From contig NZ_CP127407.1 of NCBI RefSeq assembly GCF_030291075.1, forward strand, positions 866,001 through 930,000: a stretch of 64,000 bases of DNA, written 5' to 3'. The notes below the pieces were generated by a model. That model was not told where the DNA came from. It did no database searches and saw only the letters and a list, made by a program, of their open reading frames with translations. Shown in pieces: positions 11,810 through 21,963 of this stretch (position 1 is its first letter; the number at the start of each line of letters is the position of its first letter). The translations under genes were made by a program, and so were the position numbers. The DNA is from Stenotrophomonas sp. 57. GTDB taxonomy: Bacteria; Pseudomonadota; Gammaproteobacteria; Xanthomonadales; Xanthomonadaceae.

Positions 11810-12253
11810 ATGACTCTGCGTCTCAATGAACTGAGCCCGGCACCGGGCGCCCGCACCGAGCGTACCCGCGTCGGTCGCGGTATCGGCTCGGGCCTGGGCA
11901 AGACTGCCGGCCGCGGCCACAAGGGTTCGTTCGCCCGCAAGGGTGGCGGCAAGATCAAGGCTGGCTTCGAAGGCGGCCAGACCCCCATGCAGCGTCGTCT
12001 GCCGAAGATCGGCTTCCGTTCGCCGATCGCCAAGGACACCGCTGAAGTGCTGCTGTACGCGCTGGACAAGCTGCCGGCCGGTGAGATCGACTTCGCCGCC
12101 CTGCGTGCTGCCAAGCTGGTCCCGAGCACCGCAAAGAAGGCCAAGGTCGTCGTCAAGGGCGAAGTGACCAAGGCGTTCACCCTGAAGGGTATTGCTGCCA
12201 CGGCCGGTGCCAAGGCTGCGATCGAAGCTGCCGGCGGCAGCGTAACGGAGTAA
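11810..12253 (+). CDS. rplO: 50S ribosomal protein L15
   Basis: L15 is a late-assembly protein of the large subunit. The protein has 147 aa. The Gly/Arg-rich N-terminal extension ([20 protein letters not shown]) that penetrates the rRNA is clear, followed by [17 protein letters not shown]. It lies 7 bp before secY. Confidence 0.99.
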   Translation: MTLRLNELSPAPGARTERTRVGRGIGSGLGKTAGRGHKGSFARKGGGKIKAGFEGGQTPMQRRLPKIGFRSPIAKDTAEVLLYALDKLPAGEIDFAALRAAKLVPSTAKKAKVVVKGEVTKAFTLKGIAATAGAKAAIEAAGGSVTE

Positions 12254-12260
12254 GAAAATC

Positions 12261-13628
12261 ATGGCGCAAGCTGGCATCGGTAACCTCGCGGGCGGAATGG
12301 GCAAGTTCACTGAACTTCGCCAACGTTTGCTGTTCGTCGTCGGGGCTTTGATCGTCTATCGCATCGGCTGCTACGTGCCGGTGCCGGGCGTCAATCCCGA
12401 TGCCATGCTTGCCATGATGCAACAGCAGGGCGGCGGCATCGTGGACATGTTCAACATGTTCTCGGGCGGCGCCCTGCACCGTTTCAGCATCTTCGCGCTG
12501 AACGTGATGCCGTACATCTCGGCATCGATCGTGATGCAGCTGGCCGTGCACATCTTCCCCGCCCTGAAGGCGATGCAGAAGGAAGGTGAGTCCGGCCGCC
12601 GCAAGATCACCCAGTATTCGCGCATCGGCGCCGTGCTGCTGGCAGTGGTGCAGGGCGGCTCGATCGCGCTGGCCCTGCAGGGCCAGGTCTCGCCGTCGGG
12701 CGCTCCGGTCGTGTACGCACCGGGCATGGGCTTCGTGCTCACCGCCGTGGTCGCACTGACTGCCGGCACCATGTTCCTGATGTGGGTCGGTGAGCAGGTC
12801 ACCGAGCGCGGCATCGGCAACGGCGTATCGCTGATCATCTTTGCCGGTATCGTGGCGGGCCTGCCGGGTGCGGTCATCCACACCTTCGACGCGTACCGCG
12901 ACGGCAACATCCAGTTCATCCAGCTGCTGCTGATCGCCATCGTCGTGCTCGCCTTCACCTTCTTCGTGGTGTTCGTCGAGCGTGGCCAGCGCCGGATCAC
13001 GGTCAATTACGCGCGCCGCCAGGGCGGTCGCAATGCGTACATGAACCAGACCTCGTTCCTGCCGCTGAAGCTCAACATGGCCGGCGTCATCCCGGCGATC
13101 TTCGCCTCGAGCCTGCTGGCCTTCCCGGCCACCCTGGCCATGTGGTCCGGCCAGGCCGCCAACCAGAGCAGCTTCGGCCAGATCCTGCAGAAGGTCGCCA
13201 ACGCCCTGGGCCCGGGCGAGCCGCTGCACATGATCGTGTTCGCTGCGCTGATTACCGGTTTCGCGTTCTTCTACACCGCGCTGGTGTTCAACTCGCAGGA
13301 AACCGCCGACAACCTGAAGAAGTCGGGCGCGCTGATTCCGGGCATCCGTCCGGGCAAGGCCACCGCCGACTACATCGACGGCGTGCTGACCCGCCTGACC
13401 GCGGCCGGCTCGGCCTACCTGGTGATTGTCTGCCTGCTGCCGGAGCTGATGCGCACTCAGCTGAACGCCTCGTTCTACTTCGGCGGTACTTCGCTGCTGA
13501 TCGTGGTGGTGGTGGTGATGGACTTCATCGCCCAGGTGCAGGCGCACCTGATGTCCCACCAGTACGAGAGCCTGCTGAAGAAGGCCAACCTGAAGGGCGG
13601 CAACCGCGGCGGTTTTGCCCGCGGCTGA
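12261..13628 (+). CDS. secY: Protein translocase subunit SecY
   Basis: SecY is the inner-membrane channel of the Sec translocon, partnered by SecE and SecG. At 455 aa with about ten hydrophobic segments it has the expected length. The N-terminal [30 protein letters not shown] segment, a plug region ([28 protein letters not shown]) and the conserved cytosolic loop ([14 protein letters not shown]) are visible. Unlike E. coli, no rpmJ (L36) follows it. Confidence 0.99.
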   Translation: MAQAGIGNLAGGMGKFTELRQRLLFVVGALIVYRIGCYVPVPGVNPDAMLAMMQQQGGGIVDMFNMFSGGALHRFSIFALNVMPYISASIVMQLAVHIFPALKAMQKEGESGRRKITQYSRIGAVLLAVVQGGSIALALQGQVSPSGAPVVYAPGMGFVLTAVVALTAGTMFLMWVGEQVTERGIGNGVSLIIFAGIVAGLPGAVIHTFDAYRDGNIQFIQLLLIAIVVLAFTFFVVFVERGQRRITVNYARRQGGRNAYMNQTSFLPLKLNMAGVIPAIFASSLLAFPATLAMWSGQAANQSSFGQILQKVANALGPGEPLHMIVFAALITGFAFFYTALVFNSQETADNLKKSGALIPGIRPGKATADYIDGVLTRLTAAGSAYLVIVCLLPELMRTQLNASFYFGGTSLLIVVVVVMDFIAQVQAHLMSHQYESLLKKANLKGGNRGGFARG

Positions 13629-13975
13629 TTGGCCTGTTATACTTTCGTCTTCCTGACGTGATGGTCCCTCCGCTTCGCGGACTTCGGCCACACAAACGAA
13701 GGGCGGCCCCCGCAGCGGTTCCGGGTGGGGGTGTGATGAGGTGGTCCCGCGCTGGAGTAGCGCGGGCGGCCCCGGGGGAAACCCCAGGTCCAACCCCATC
13801 CGGCGCCGGAGCCTGGGCACACTCCCCAGGCCGGGTTCATGAAACCAATGGTTTCACGGGCTTCCATGTAAACCGGAACCTTGTTAGTATCGCTAGTTCA
13901 CTTTTTTGATCCATCCTGCCGGATTGGCGTGCCCGAGGCGCGCTGTCGGCCATCACTCAGCTGGAGAACCGCGTC
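13629..13975 (+). promoter_or_regulatory. Structured leader and promoters between secY and rpsM
   Basis: This 347-bp gap has no supportable gene. Two extended -10 elements occur: TG-T-TATACT (13635-13643) and TG-T-TAGTAT (13882-13890, with a poor -35 TTCCAT 17 bp upstream). Between them is a GC-rich stretch with clear stems: TCCGC/GCGGA (13669-13681), CTTCG/CGAAG (13683-13700), CCCGCGCT/AGCGCGGG (13746-13766) and TGAAACC/GGTTTCA (13840-13856). Position and form suggest the alpha-operon leader, where S4 autoregulates in E. coli. That function is inferred from position only. Confidence 0.5.
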
Positions 13976-14332
13976 ATGGCGCGTATTGCAGGCGTCAACC
14001 TGCCAGCCCAGAAGCACGTCTGGGTCGGGTTGCAAAGCATTTACGGCATCGGCCGTACCCGTTCGAAGAAGGTCTGCGAAGTCGCAGGCGTTGCTTCGAC
14101 CACCAAGATCCGCGATCTGTCGGAGCCGGAAATCGAGCGCCTGCGCGCCGAAGTCGGCAAGTACATCGTAGAAGGCGATCTGCGCCGTGAAATCGGCATC
14201 GCGATCAAGCGCCTGATGGACCTGGGCTGCTACCGCGGCCTGCGTCACCGTCGTGGCCTCCCGCTGCGTGGCCAGCGCACCCGTACCAACGCCCGCACCC
14301 GCAAGGGTCCGCGCAAGGCGATCAAGAAGTAA
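13976..14332 (+). CDS. rpsM: 30S ribosomal protein S13
   Basis: S13 is a head protein that contacts the P-site tRNA and L5. The protein has 118 aa: start [19 protein letters not shown], the helix-hairpin-helix region [13 protein letters not shown] and the basic C-terminus [20 protein letters not shown] precedes the ATG. It is the first gene of the alpha cluster. Confidence 0.99.
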   Translation: MARIAGVNLPAQKHVWVGLQSIYGIGRTRSKKVCEVAGVASTTKIRDLSEPEIERLRAEVGKYIVEGDLRREIGIAIKRLMDLGCYRGLRHRRGLPLRGQRTRTNARTRKGPRKAIKK

Positions 14333-14343
14333 GGGACTGAGAA

Positions 14344-14733
14344 ATGGCTAAGCCCGCTGCTAAGACCAAGAAGAAGATCAAGCGCGTCGTCACCGACGGC
14401 GTTGCCCACGTCCACGCTTCGTTCAACAACACCATCGTCACCATCACCGACCGCCAGGGCAATGCTCTGTCGTGGGCGACCTCCGGTGGCGCTGGCTTCC
14501 GCGGTTCGCGCAAGTCGACCCCGTTCGCTGCCCAGGTGGCTGCTGAAAAGGCCGGTCGTGCTGCGCTGGACTACGGCGTGAAGTCGCTGGAAGTCCGCAT
14601 CAAGGGCCCGGGTCCGGGCCGTGAGTCGGCCGTGCGTTCGTTGAACAACGTCGGCTACAAGATCACCAACATCATCGACGTGACGCCTATCCCGCACAAC
14701 GGGTGCCGTCCGCCGAAGAAGCGTCGCGTCTAA
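14344..14733 (+). CDS. rpsK: 30S ribosomal protein S11
   Basis: S11 is a platform protein. The protein has 129 aa with [28 protein letters not shown] and the C-terminal [15 protein letters not shown], both near-universal. It lies 11 bp after rpsM. Confidence 0.99.
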   Translation: MAKPAAKTKKKIKRVVTDGVAHVHASFNNTIVTITDRQGNALSWATSGGAGFRGSRKSTPFAAQVAAEKAGRAALDYGVKSLEVRIKGPGPGRESAVRSLNNVGYKITNIIDVTPIPHNGCRPPKKRRV

Positions 14734-14748
14734 AGGGAGCGATAAGAA

Positions 14749-15378
14749 ATGGCTCGTTATATCGGTCCTACCTGTAAGCTCGCCCGTCGCGAAGGCGCCG
14801 ACCTGTCCCTGAAGAGCCCGGCGCGTGCGCTGGACTCCAAGTGCAAGCTGGAGCAGAAGCCCGGCCAGCACGGCGCCACTGCCCGCAAGGGCAAGCTGTC
14901 CGACTACGCTACCCAGCTGCGTGAAAAGCAGAAGGTCAAGCGTATCTACGGCCTGCTGGAGCGTCAGTTCCGCAACTACTACAAGAAGGCCTCGACCAAG
15001 AAGGGCAACACCGGCGAGAACCTGCTGCAGCTGCTGGAAACCCGCCTGGACAACGTCGTCTACCGCATGGGCTTCGCCGTGACCCGTCCGGCTGCCCGTC
15101 AGCTGGTGTCGCACCGCGGCGTCACCGTGAATGGCAAGTCGGTCAACCTGGCTTCGTACCAGGTCAAGGCTGGCGACGCCATCGCCCTGTCTGAAAAGGC
15201 TGCAAAGCAGTTGCGCGTCCAGGAAGCCCTGACCGTCGCCGCCCAGCATGACCTGAGCCCGTCGTGGGTTGAAGTGGATTCCGGCAAGTTCACCGGCATC
15301 TTCAAGGCTGTTCCGGATCGTTCGGATCTGCCTGCGGACATCAACGAAGCGCTGATCGTCGAGCTGTATTCGAAGTAA
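14749..15378 (+). CDS. rpsD: 30S ribosomal protein S4
   Basis: S4 initiates small-subunit assembly. In E. coli it is the translational repressor of the alpha operon. The protein has 209 aa, with an S4 RNA-binding domain ([34 protein letters not shown]). The N-terminus lacks a zinc-type cysteine cluster. It is followed by a hairpin and then rpoA. Confidence 0.99.
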   Translation: MARYIGPTCKLARREGADLSLKSPARALDSKCKLEQKPGQHGATARKGKLSDYATQLREKQKVKRIYGLLERQFRNYYKKASTKKGNTGENLLQLLETRLDNVVYRMGFAVTRPAARQLVSHRGVTVNGKSVNLASYQVKAGDAIALSEKAAKQLRVQEALTVAAQHDLSPSWVEVDSGKFTGIFKAVPDRSDLPADINEALIVELYSK

Positions 15379-15392
15379 TTCACATTGGAGAG

Positions 15393-15412
15393 CCCCCGGC
15401 GACGGCCGGGGG
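15393..15412 (+). terminator. Hairpin between rpsD and rpoA
   Basis: CCCCCGGC-GACG-GCCGGGGG is a perfect 8-bp GC stem followed only by TT. It is probably an attenuator or processing stem inside the alpha cluster. Confidence 0.5.
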
Positions 15413-15433
15413 TTCACTAGGAGAACCCGCAAC

Positions 15434-16432
15434 ATGACGGTTACCGCCAACCAGGTTCTGCGTCCTCGCGGTCCGCAGATCGAACGCCTTACCGACACCC
15501 GTGCAAAGGTCGTTATCGAACCTTTGGAGCGGGGTTACGGGCATACGCTGGGTAATGCCCTGCGTCGCGTGCTGCTGTCGTCCATCCCGGGCTTCGCCAT
15601 CACGGAAGTCGAAATCGACGGCGTGTTGCATGAGTACACCACGGTCGAAGGTCTGCAGGAGGACGTGCTTGAAGTCCTGCTCAACCTGAAGGACGTGGCC
15701 ATCCGTATGCACTCCGGCGACAGCGCCACCCTGTCCCTGTCCAAGCAGGGCCCGGGCGTTGTCACCGCTGCCGACATCAAGGTCGACCACAATGTGGAGA
15801 TCCTGAACGGCGACCATGTCATCTGCCACCTGACCAAGGACACGGCAGTCAACATGCGTCTGAAGATCGAACGTGGTTTCGGCTACCAGCCGGCTGCCGC
15901 GCGTCGTCGTCCGGACGAAGAAACCCGTGCCATCGGCCGCCTGGTCCTGGATGCCTCGTTCTCGCCGGTCCGCCGCGTCGCCTATGCCGTGGAAGCGGCC
16001 CGCGTCGAACAGCGTACTGACCTGGACAAGCTGGTCATCGATATCGAGACCAACGGCACCATCGATGCCGAGGAAGCCGTGCGCACCGCCGCCGACATCC
16101 TCAGCGATCAGCTGTCGGTGTTCGGTGACTTCACCCACCGCGACCGCGGTGCGGCGAAGCCGGCCAACAACGGCGTGGATCCGGTGCTGCTGCGCCCGAT
16201 CGACGATCTGGAGCTGACCGTGCGTTCGGCCAACTGCCTGAAGGCTGAAAGCATCTACTACATCGGCGATCTGATCCAGAAGACCGAAGTGGAGCTGCTG
16301 AAGACCCCGAACCTGGGCAAGAAGTCGCTCACCGAGATCAAGGAAGTGCTGGCTCAGCGCGGCCTGTCGCTCGGCATGAAGCTGGAGAACTGGCCGCCGG
16401 CCGGCGTCGCCAGCCACGGCATGCTGGGCTGA
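15434..16432 (+). CDS. rpoA: DNA-directed RNA polymerase subunit alpha
   Basis: The alpha subunit nucleates RNA polymerase assembly and its C-terminal domain contacts UP elements and activators. The protein has 332 aa. The N-terminal domain shows [22 protein letters not shown]; a linker follows; the CTD carries [20 protein letters not shown] and [16 protein letters not shown]. It lies in the normal rpsD-rpoA-rplQ order. Confidence 0.99.
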   Translation: MTVTANQVLRPRGPQIERLTDTRAKVVIEPLERGYGHTLGNALRRVLLSSIPGFAITEVEIDGVLHEYTTVEGLQEDVLEVLLNLKDVAIRMHSGDSATLSLSKQGPGVVTAADIKVDHNVEILNGDHVICHLTKDTAVNMRLKIERGFGYQPAAARRRPDEETRAIGRLVLDASFSPVRRVAYAVEAARVEQRTDLDKLVIDIETNGTIDAEEAVRTAADILSDQLSVFGDFTHRDRGAAKPANNGVDPVLLRPIDDLELTVRSANCLKAESIYYIGDLIQKTEVELLKTPNLGKKSLTEIKEVLAQRGLSLGMKLENWPPAGVASHGMLG

Positions 16433-16449
16433 TATCGGTAATGCCTGAG

Positions 16450-16473
16450 GGCTCCACCGTTCGCGGTGGAGCC
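16450..16473 (+). terminator. Hairpin between rpoA and rplQ
   Basis: GGCTCCACCG-TTCG-CGGTGGAGCC is a perfect 10-bp stem with a UUCG loop, 17 bp after rpoA. It is followed by TTC rather than a T-run. The rest of the 190-bp gap shows nothing recognisable except the rplQ ribosome binding site. Confidence 0.55.
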
Positions 16474-16622
16474 TTCAACGCAACACAACATGCCACGACG
16501 AACCCAAGGTTCGCGGGCAGGTCGTCCAGGATGGATGGCCAGGACCACCCGCAGTCCGCGCAGCAACGCCAGGATGGCGACAACGATCCACACAGCCTCA
16601 TCATTAACCAAGGAATATCACC

Positions 16623-17006
16623 ATGCGTCATCAGAAGTCTGGCCGTAAGTTCAGCCGTACCAGCGCCCACCGCGAAGCGATGTTCAAGAACATGGCCGCC
16701 TCGCTGTTCAAGCACGAGCTGATCAAGACCACCCTGCCGAAGGCCAAGGAACTGCGCCGCGTTGCCGAGCCGCTGATCACCCTGGCCAAGGTCGACTCCG
16801 TCGCCAACCGCCGTCTGGCCTTCGCCCGCCTGCGCGACAACGAAGCCGTGGGCAACCTGTTCACCATCCTGGGCCCGCGCTACGCGAACCGTCCGGGCGG
16901 CTACCTGCGTCTGCTGAAGTGCGGTTTCCGCGCCGGCGACAACGCGCCGATGGCCTACGTCGAGCTGGTTGACCGTCCGGTCGTGGCCGAGGAAGTGGCC
17001 GAGTAA
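16623..17006 (+). CDS. rplQ: 50S ribosomal protein L17
   Basis: L17 lies near the tunnel exit. The protein has 127 aa, with the N-terminus [20 protein letters not shown] and the conserved [18 protein letters not shown]. It is the last gene of the ribosomal block; a good terminator follows. Confidence 0.99.
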   Translation: MRHQKSGRKFSRTSAHREAMFKNMAASLFKHELIKTTLPKAKELRRVAEPLITLAKVDSVANRRLAFARLRDNEAVGNLFTILGPRYANRPGGYLRLLKCGFRAGDNAPMAYVELVDRPVVAEEVAE

Positions 17007-17032
17007 TCGGACCGCTCCAACGCGACACAGCG

Positions 17033-17057
17033 AAAGCCCGGCCTCTGCCGGGCTTTT
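17033..17057 (+). terminator. Rho-independent terminator of the ribosomal block
   Basis: AAAGCCCGGC-CTCT-GCCGGGCTTTT is a 10-bp stem ending in TTTT, 26 bp after rplQ. Confidence 0.85.
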
Positions 17058-17187
17058 GCGTTTCTGCGGATCCCGTGCCGCGGGCACGGGCTCTGACCCG
17101 CACCGTTCCGACAGGCGTGCCGTGTGGCGGTTCGAACGGGGCGCGCTGTCGGTTACGCTTGGCGCCTGATCCATTCGAGCGTTGACG

Positions 17188-17694
17188 ATGAATCCACTGC
17201 GCTGGCCCTTCCGCGCCCAGTTCTTCCTGGGCTTCCTGATCTGCGCGGGCCTGCTGGGCTACGCCATCTTCCTGCAGCTGAAGATGGGCCTGGAGCCGTG
17301 TCCGTTGTGCATCTTCCAGCGCCTGGCGTTCGCTGCGCTGGGCCTGCTGTTCCTGATCGGTGCGCTGCACGGGCCGTCCAACCGCCCCGGCCGCGCGACC
17401 TATGGCGTGCTGGCCTTCATTGCCGCCGCAGTTGGTGTCGGCATCGCCGCTCGCCACGTCTACGTGCAGATGCTGCCGCCGGAGATGGGCGCGACCTGCG
17501 GCCCGCCGCTGAGCTTCCTGCGCGAGACCATGGGCCCGCTGGAAGTGTTCCGCACGGTGCTGACCGGCACCGGCAACTGCGGCAATATTGACTGGACGTT
17601 CCTGGGCCTGACCATGCCGATGTGGTCCGGCGTGTGGTTCGTGCTGCTGGCGCTGTGGGCGCTGGCGGTGTCGCTGCGCAAGGTCAAGCGCTGA
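17188..17694 (+). CDS. dsbB: Disulfide bond formation protein B
   Basis: DsbB is the inner-membrane quinone reductase that reoxidises DsbA. The protein has 168 aa with four hydrophobic segments. The first periplasmic redox pair is the CPLC motif at residues 38-41; the second pair lies in the loop containing ATCGPPLSFLRE and GTGNCG. ATG 17188 (MNPLRWPFRAQFF) is used; an in-frame TTG two codons upstream is unlikely. The gene is convergent with the TonB receptor downstream, and two 39-nt palindromes sit between them. Confidence 0.95.
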   Translation: MNPLRWPFRAQFFLGFLICAGLLGYAIFLQLKMGLEPCPLCIFQRLAFAALGLLFLIGALHGPSNRPGRATYGVLAFIAAAVGVGIAARHVYVQMLPPEMGATCGPPLSFLRETMGPLEVFRTVLTGTGNCGNIDWTFLGLTMPMWSGVWFVLLALWALAVSLRKVKR

Positions 17695-17703
17695 GAGCAA
17701 AAC

Positions 17704-17742
17704 GGGGTCGGAACCCTTTGCATCGCAAAGGGCGCTGACCTC
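17704..17742. repeat. 39-nt palindromic repeat, copy 1
   Basis: GGGGTCGGAACC-CTTTGC-atc-GCAAAG-GGCGCTGACCTC. It belongs to a 39-nt family (also 17754, 34293 and 43176) whose outer parts are conserved while the inner six-base stem varies in a complementary way. It lies between the 3' ends of dsbB and the TonB receptor gene. Confidence 0.75.
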
Positions 17743-17753
17743 ATTCCCGGTGC

Positions 17754-17792
17754 GGGGTCAGAGCCCTTTCCTGCGGAAAGGGATCCGACCCC
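17754..17792. repeat. 39-nt palindromic repeat, copy 2
   Basis: GGGGTCAGAGCC-CTTTCC-tgc-GGAAAG-GGATCCGACCCC. It is identical over all 39 nt to the copy at 43176-43214. It lies 8 bp beyond the stop codon of the minus-strand TonB receptor gene and probably acts as a 3' stem or terminator for it. Confidence 0.8.
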
Positions 17793-17799
17793 TGTCTCC

Positions 17800-19920
17800 T
17801 CAGAAATCCTGCTGCAGGCTCAGGTAGGCGCCGCGGCGTGGCCCCCACTGCGGGGCGAACACGCCCACGCCACCGCCATCACGCAGCTGGTAGCTGCGGT
17901 CCAGCGCGTTGATCACGGCCAGCTGCACATGCAGTGGATGCCCGCTGTCGGCGTTGAAGTCGTGCCCGGCGCTGAGGTTCACCTGCAGGTACGCCGGCAG
18001 TTCGCCGCCGTTGGGCACGCCCTCGATGTCCGAACGCAGACCGCTGCCGAACACGTAGTTTGCACCGATCCGGTTGTGGCCGGCGAAGGCGTAGCTGAGC
18101 CCACCCGATGAGGTCAGCTTCTGGTCGTGGTCGAGGTGGATCCAGTGGTCGGCCACGTAGGCCAGCGCATCCGGATCGAGGTTGTACTGGCCGGTGATGA
18201 CCCGGGTGCCGATTGCCTTGTTGTACGCCGCATTGAAATAGGCGCTGAAGGGGCCGTTGCTGTAGTCGGCACTGAACTCCAGGCCGCGGATGTGGCCACG
18301 GCGATAGTTGAAGGTCGAATAGATGTAGGCGGCGCCGAACTGGCCTTCATCCTGCAGCCGCGCGACGCGCCGATCATAGGCATCCAGGCCGAGCGTCAGG
18401 TGCTCGCCCAGCTGCTGCGAGACGCCGATGTCGTAGTAGTCGCTGCGTTCGGCCAGCGGCGTGTTGCTGCCGCCGCTGGGTTGCTGGTTGGTGGTGCCGT
18501 CGTACAGGGCGATATCGCTGCTGGCGATCAACTCACTGGCAGGCGGCGTGAAGTAACGCGAATAGCCGGCATGCACGGTGGTGCTGTCGCTGGCATTCCA
18601 GACCACCCCCAACCGCGGGCTGAGCTGACCCTCGGTGTGGCCGAAGGCCTTGTAGCGATCGCCGCGCAGGCCGTAGTTCACGGTCCAGTCGTCGCCGATC
18701 TTCCATTCGTCCTGCACGTACAGCGCCAGCGTACTGGCGTGGAAGGCGCTGCGATCCGGAATCAGCAGCGGCGTGGTGCTGGACTGCTGGCCGGCATCAT
18801 CGACCGGAAACACCCAGCTGCTGTTGCTGGCCTGCGCGTTCTCGTAATTGCCGTACAGGCCGTAGCGCAGCGTGTGGTCGTTGCCCAGCGGGGTGGAGAA
18901 GTCGGCCTGCAGGGTGTTGGCGCGGTTGCTGCGCTGGACCTGCGAGGCGACGCCGCTGAACACCAGGTCGCCGACGACATCCGGGTTGAATGCCACATCG
19001 CTGTAGCGCTGCCCGGCAGAGACCTGGTAGGCGGTGCTGCCCAGCGTGCCCTGCAGCACCAGCATGCCGAAGCGGGTGGTCTCGCGCTGGGTCTCGTCCA
19101 GCTGGCTGGAATCGAACGTGGTGGTATCGAGATAGCCGAACTGTGGAGTCTGGCCCGGATTGACCGGGATCTGGAAACGGTTGTTGGCGAAGCCGGCGAA
19201 CACGCTCAGGCGGGTGTTGTCGTTGACCAGGTAGGTCAGGTCGGCGAACGCCTTGCCCTGATGGGTGTCGTCGTGCATTGGCTTGCGCGAGCTGGTCGGG
19301 TTCTCCAGGCCAACCTCGTTCTGGTCGTAGTTGCCGGTCAGGAACCAGCTCCAGCGGCCCTGGTTGCCCCACCAGGAGGCATTCGGGTTGACCTTGCCGA
19401 ACGAGCCCGCGGTGAGTCCGGCGCTGCCGCCATTGCCGAGCTCGGCGCCACTGCGGGTGGTGATGTCGACCACCGCCGCGGTGCGCTCGCCGAACTGCGC
19501 CGGCAGCGCGCCGTCCATCAGGCGGATGCTCTTGATGGTGCGCGCGTCCAGGGTCTGGCCGAAGCCGGAGATCGATTCGGGCAGCAGCACGCCGTTGATG
19601 CGGTACTGCAGGTTGGCGTGGTCGCCGCGCACATGGACGCCGCCATAGGAGTCCTGGACCACGCCCGGGGCCTGCAACAGCACCTGGCTGAGCGGGGCGG
19701 AGGCACCCAGCGGCTGCTTCTGGATGTCCTCGGCGGTGATCTGGTACTGGCTGCTGCCGATGTCCGGCGACAGCGCGTTGCGGGCCTGGTCGAGCTGGGC
19801 ACTGACGGTGACGGTATCGAGGTCCTTCACCGGGGCCGCATCGGCAGCCAGGGCGAGGGAGGGCAGGCTGGCCAGGGTGAGGGCGAAGGTGATGCCGGTA
19901 GCGAGCAGGGAGGGCTTCAT
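17800..19920 (-). CDS. TonB-dependent outer-membrane receptor
   Basis: This is an outer-membrane active transporter energised by TonB; its substrate is not evident. At 706 aa it has a signal peptide (MKPSLLATGITFALTLASLPSLALA), a TonB-box-like DTVTVSAQ near residue 36, then a plug domain (ITAEDIQKQPLGA, YGGVHVRGDHANLQYRINGV, GERTAAVVDITTRSG). A long beta-barrel follows, ending in phenylalanine (LQQDF) as outer-membrane proteins usually do. A 15-nt palindrome lies 37 bp upstream of the start. No iron or vitamin pathway gene is adjacent, so it is left unnamed. Confidence 0.92.
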   Translation of the reverse strand: MKPSLLATGITFALTLASLPSLALAADAAPVKDLDTVTVSAQLDQARNALSPDIGSSQYQITAEDIQKQPLGASAPLSQVLLQAPGVVQDSYGGVHVRGDHANLQYRINGVLLPESISGFGQTLDARTIKSIRLMDGALPAQFGERTAAVVDITTRSGAELGNGGSAGLTAGSFGKVNPNASWWGNQGRWSWFLTGNYDQNEVGLENPTSSRKPMHDDTHQGKAFADLTYLVNDNTRLSVFAGFANNRFQIPVNPGQTPQFGYLDTTTFDSSQLDETQRETTRFGMLVLQGTLGSTAYQVSAGQRYSDVAFNPDVVGDLVFSGVASQVQRSNRANTLQADFSTPLGNDHTLRYGLYGNYENAQASNSSWVFPVDDAGQQSSTTPLLIPDRSAFHASTLALYVQDEWKIGDDWTVNYGLRGDRYKAFGHTEGQLSPRLGVVWNASDSTTVHAGYSRYFTPPASELIASSDIALYDGTTNQQPSGGSNTPLAERSDYYDIGVSQQLGEHLTLGLDAYDRRVARLQDEGQFGAAYIYSTFNYRRGHIRGLEFSADYSNGPFSAYFNAAYNKAIGTRVITGQYNLDPDALAYVADHWIHLDHDQKLTSSGGLSYAFAGHNRIGANYVFGSGLRSDIEGVPNGGELPAYLQVNLSAGHDFNADSGHPLHVQLAVINALDRSYQLRDGGGVGVFAPQWGPRRGAYLSLQQDF

Positions 19921-19957
19921 GGCGGATAGGCTGTGGAAGGGGCCAATGGGGATTGAG

Positions 19958-19972
19958 TGTTACTTCGTAACA
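19958..19972. promoter_or_regulatory. Perfect palindrome upstream of the TonB receptor
   Basis: TGTTAC-TTC-GTAACA is a perfect 15-nt inverted repeat, 37 bp upstream of the receptor ATG (minus strand) and within the 217-bp divergent region shared with DAHP synthase. It has the size of a dimeric repressor or activator operator. The regulator is unknown, and no -35/-10 pair is certain. Confidence 0.45.
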
Positions 19973-20137
19973 GTGCGTGGCGAATCATGCGCCTGTCCGG
20001 CCGGCCGTGGGCGTGCCGCTTCTGGCCAATCGCGATGCGCTTTCCCCGGCGTTCAGTCATGTGGAGACGATGTTCGACCCTTTGCGACAGCGGTCGGCTC
20101 TGCGACCATGAACGCCCCCCACCTCCGGAAGTCTGCA

Positions 20138-21529
<1,392 letters not shown>

Positions 21530-21611
21530 GGGTTTTTCGGCAGGGCTTGCAGCCCTGCACCTGCCAGAAGCCGAAGCAACAGCAACGGCAGAAGCGGGCA
21601 TTCCGTGGGGT

Positions 21612-21715
21612 GGCGGGGCGGTGTGGGTAGGCAGGACACGCCGTAAACCCATCCATGGGGGCTCGATGGCGCCATCCATGGCGCCAACGGTCCTGCCTAC
21701 CCACACCGCCCCGCC
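21612..21715 (+). repeat. Arm-core-arm element A (52-nt core)
   Basis: Perfect 26-bp arms (21612-21637 and 21690-21715; GGCGGGGCGGTG...GCAGGAC) enclose a 52-nt core (21638-21689). The core starts ACGCCGTAAACCCATCCATG and contains two smaller stems: CCCAT-cc-ATGGG (21648-21659) and TGGCGCCAT-cc-ATGGCGCCA (21667-21686). Confidence 0.85.
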
Positions 21716-21739
21716 TCTGACAGATCTCTGCGACCTGCG

Positions 21740-21762
21740 GTAGATCCACGCCATTCGTGGAT
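21740..21762. repeat. GTAG-tagged palindrome (SMAG-like)
   Basis: GTAG followed by ATCCACG-ccatt-CGTGGAT. It fits the pattern of S. maltophilia GTAG palindromes and lies in the centre of composite unit I. Confidence 0.6.
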
Positions 21763-21804
21763 GAATCACTATGGAAATCGAATATATCGATATCTGTGAG
21801 ATTT

Positions 21805-21828
21805 GAGCCGAGCATGGCTCGGCTCTAC
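21805..21828. repeat. CTAC-tagged palindrome (SMAG-like)
   Basis: GAGCCGAGC-at-GGCTCGGCTCTAC, an inverted-orientation GTAG-type palindrome in the centre of composite unit I. The same stem sequence recurs at 32484-32550. Confidence 0.7.
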
Positions 21829-21861
21829 AGAAGCGCGAACAGATCGCGGAAATCTGTCGAA

Positions 21862-21963
21862 GGCGGGGTGGGTCCGGTTGCGGGAGTGTCCGCGGCATGG
21901 ATGCCGCGGCCAAGCCCCCAAGGATGGGTTTACGGCGTCTCCCGCAACCGGACCCACCCCGCC
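21862..21963 (-). repeat. Arm-core-arm element B (52-nt core, inverted)
   Basis: Perfect 25-bp arms (21862-21886 and 21939-21963; GGCGGGGTGGGTCCGGTTGC...) enclose a 52-nt core (21887-21938). Read on the minus strand the core begins ACGCCGTAAACCCATCC like element A. Its second stem is CCGCGGCAT-cc-ATGCCGCGG instead of TGGCGCCAT-cc-ATGGCGCCA: different bases, same pairing. Confidence 0.85.

Noticed and set aside
12177-13820. Minus-strand 547-codon frame opposite secY
   Set aside because: His/Asp/Gln-rich translation typical of the antisense of a membrane protein; secY is certain.
13700-13860. Known riboswitch class in the GC-rich leader before rpsM
   Set aside because: No TPP, cobalamin, SAM, glycine or FMN core sequence was recognisable; only generic stems.
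13629-13975. rpmJ (L36) in the secY-rpsM gap
   Set aside because: No short ORF with the L36 cysteine/histidine pattern was found on either strand.
18127-19929. Plus-strand 600-codon frame opposite the TonB receptor
   Set aside because: Composition is Val/Ala/Gly/Asp-rich without recognisable motifs; the receptor on the other strand is clear.
19724-20137. N-terminal extension of the DAHP synthase frame back to 19724
   Set aside because: It overlaps the TonB receptor start and the divergent promoter region and has no DAHP synthase similarity.
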